From Brevundimonas goettingensis (GTDB taxonomy: Bacteria; Pseudomonadota; Alphaproteobacteria; Caulobacterales; Caulobacteraceae), in contig NZ_CP062222.1 in assembly GCF_017487405.1 (NCBI RefSeq), positions 3,791,501 through 3,855,500 of the forward strand: DNA of 64,000 nt. The letters run 5' to 3'. Positions 63,322 to 64,000 of this stretch are shown one piece after another. The notes beneath the pieces were generated by a model. The model was given only the letters and a program-made list of their open reading frames with translations, searched no databases and was not told the origin of the DNA. Position 1 is the first letter of the stretch, and every line of letters starts with the position of its first letter. The position numbers and the translations under genes were made by a program.

Positions 63322-63824
63322 TGATGACGATGAACAGAACGGTTATCGCGGGTGTTTCGGCGGCGGTCGGGCTGGCCGTGGTCGGCGGCGCGGCTTTCGC
63401 CCAGACTTCGGCGAGGGCGCGCTCCAACGTCAGCGACCAGCCGATCATGGTCGGCGCCGACGGCGGCGAGCGCACCAACACGGGCTTCGCTCTGCGCGGT
63501 CGCGCCGAGGTGACCCAGGGCCAGAACCGGCTGCGCGCCGATTCCATCGTCGGGACCAATGCCGAGGGCCAGAACATCTCGACGGTCACGGCGACGGGCA
63601 ATGTCTATTACGTCACCCCGAACGAGACGATCCGCGGCGACCGCGCCGTCTATACGGTCTCGAGCGCGACCATCGTGGTGACCGGCGACGTCATCCTGAC
63701 CCAGGGCAAGAACGTCCTGACCGGCGGTCGGCTGAGCTATAATATCGACACGGGGCAGACGGACATGGCGGCGGGCGGGAACGGCCGCATTCAGGGCGTC
63801 TTCTATCCGCAAGGGTCGAACTGA
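63318..63824 (+). CDS. lptA: LPS transport periplasmic protein LptA
   Basis: A 168-residue protein with a signal peptide (VIAGVSAAVGLAVVGGAAFA). The mature OstA-like jellyroll includes FALRGRAEVTQGQNRLRADS, then NISTVTATGNVYYVTPNETI and RGDRAVYTVSSATIVVTGDV, the alternating beta strands that stack into the LPS bridge. Several ATGs lie at the start (63318, 63321, 63324, 63333); the one at 63333 gives the shortest clean signal peptide. It overlaps lptC by 4 bp. Confidence 0.93.
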   Translation: MMMTMNRTVIAGVSAAVGLAVVGGAAFAQTSARARSNVSDQPIMVGADGGERTNTGFALRGRAEVTQGQNRLRADSIVGTNAEGQNISTVTATGNVYYVTPNETIRGDRAVYTVSSATIVVTGDVILTQGKNVLTGGRLSYNIDTGQTDMAAGGNGRIQGVFYPQGSN

Positions 63825-63857
63825 GGCCGCGGGTCTCGATCGACTGAAAGGCCCGGT

Positions 63858-64000
63858 TTGGCGCGCAAGGAACTCTCCGCTCTCAACGTCAACGACCCCG
63901 CCGCCGGGGTCGCACCGACGCTCGCCCCCGAGCCGGGCCCCGCGCGCGGCCTGAGGGTCAACAACATCGCCCGGGCCTTCGGCGCGCGGCAGGTGGTGCG
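63858..64000 (+). CDS. lptB: LPS export ATP-binding protein LptB (5' part)
   Basis: The window ends 47 codons into the frame. From a likely TTG start at 63858 it reads ARKELSALNVNDPAAGVAPT, a Pro/Ala-rich lead of about 30 residues, then GLRVNNIARAFGARQVV, which matches the first strands of LptB (family form LVxxNIxKSYxxRxVV). The Walker A site is beyond the edge. The order after lptC and lptA supports the call. The N-terminal lead is longer than in E. coli LptB; the true start could be later. Confidence 0.7.
   Translation, partial: MARKELSALNVNDPAAGVAPTLAPEPGPARGLRVNNIARAFGARQVV

Overview
The window reads as chromosomal DNA of a high-GC alphaproteobacterium of the Caulobacterales, most likely Brevundimonas or a close relative. 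Supporting signs are three UrcA-family genes, a FzlA-like GST, PhaR next to a thiolase, an S16 protein with a long Ala/Glu tail, the rpmH-rnpA-yidC-engB order, and a type I secretion locus embedded in glycosyltransferase genes in the manner of the Caulobacter S-layer locus. The assignment rests on recognised families, not on a database search.

Left part (1-25.8 kb): a surface and secretion region. It opens with a truncated sulfotransferase-like gene with a coiled coil, then a DUF6492-like glycosyltransferase in AT-richer DNA, a WcbI-type gene, and a minus-strand operon of GDP-fucose synthase, a DUF4214-GT2 fusion, a GT4 enzyme and a Nudix hydrolase. Next comes a type I secretion island: ABC exporter, membrane fusion protein, a serralysin-type metalloprotease and a 1398-residue RTX protein, with a divergent gene for an AprI/Inh-type protease inhibitor. 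The two secreted proteins share an almost identical ~1.15 kb DUF4214 module and a very similar C-terminus. Another GT4 gene and a Wza-like export lipoprotein follow. The outer-membrane TolC partner is not in the window.

Middle part (25.9-47.5 kb): gamma-glutamyltransferase, a ManC-AGE epimerase fusion (a GDP-mannose source that would feed GDP-fucose synthesis), a histidine kinase, a TVP38 protein, then rpmH-rnpA-yidC-engB, murI, an M3 peptidase, three UrcA genes, a DUF1328 gene, ppc, ffh and rpsP.

Right part (47.6-64 kb): rimM, two GST genes, hslU, phaR, a haemolysin III homologue, acetyl-CoA acetyltransferase, a CDF transporter, uppP, an NDUFA9-like gene, tRNA-Leu(CAG), rnd and the lptC-lptA-lptB cluster. 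Three coding units here are interrupted: a lipoprotein gene (one base short in a C run), a two-domain DUF4440-like gene (in-frame TAG) and an HTH-citrate-synthase-like gene (one extra base in a G run). They may be real pseudogenes or sequence errors. Several strong inverted repeats lie between genes, notably at 60369-60486 and just after tRNA-Leu at 61889-61975.
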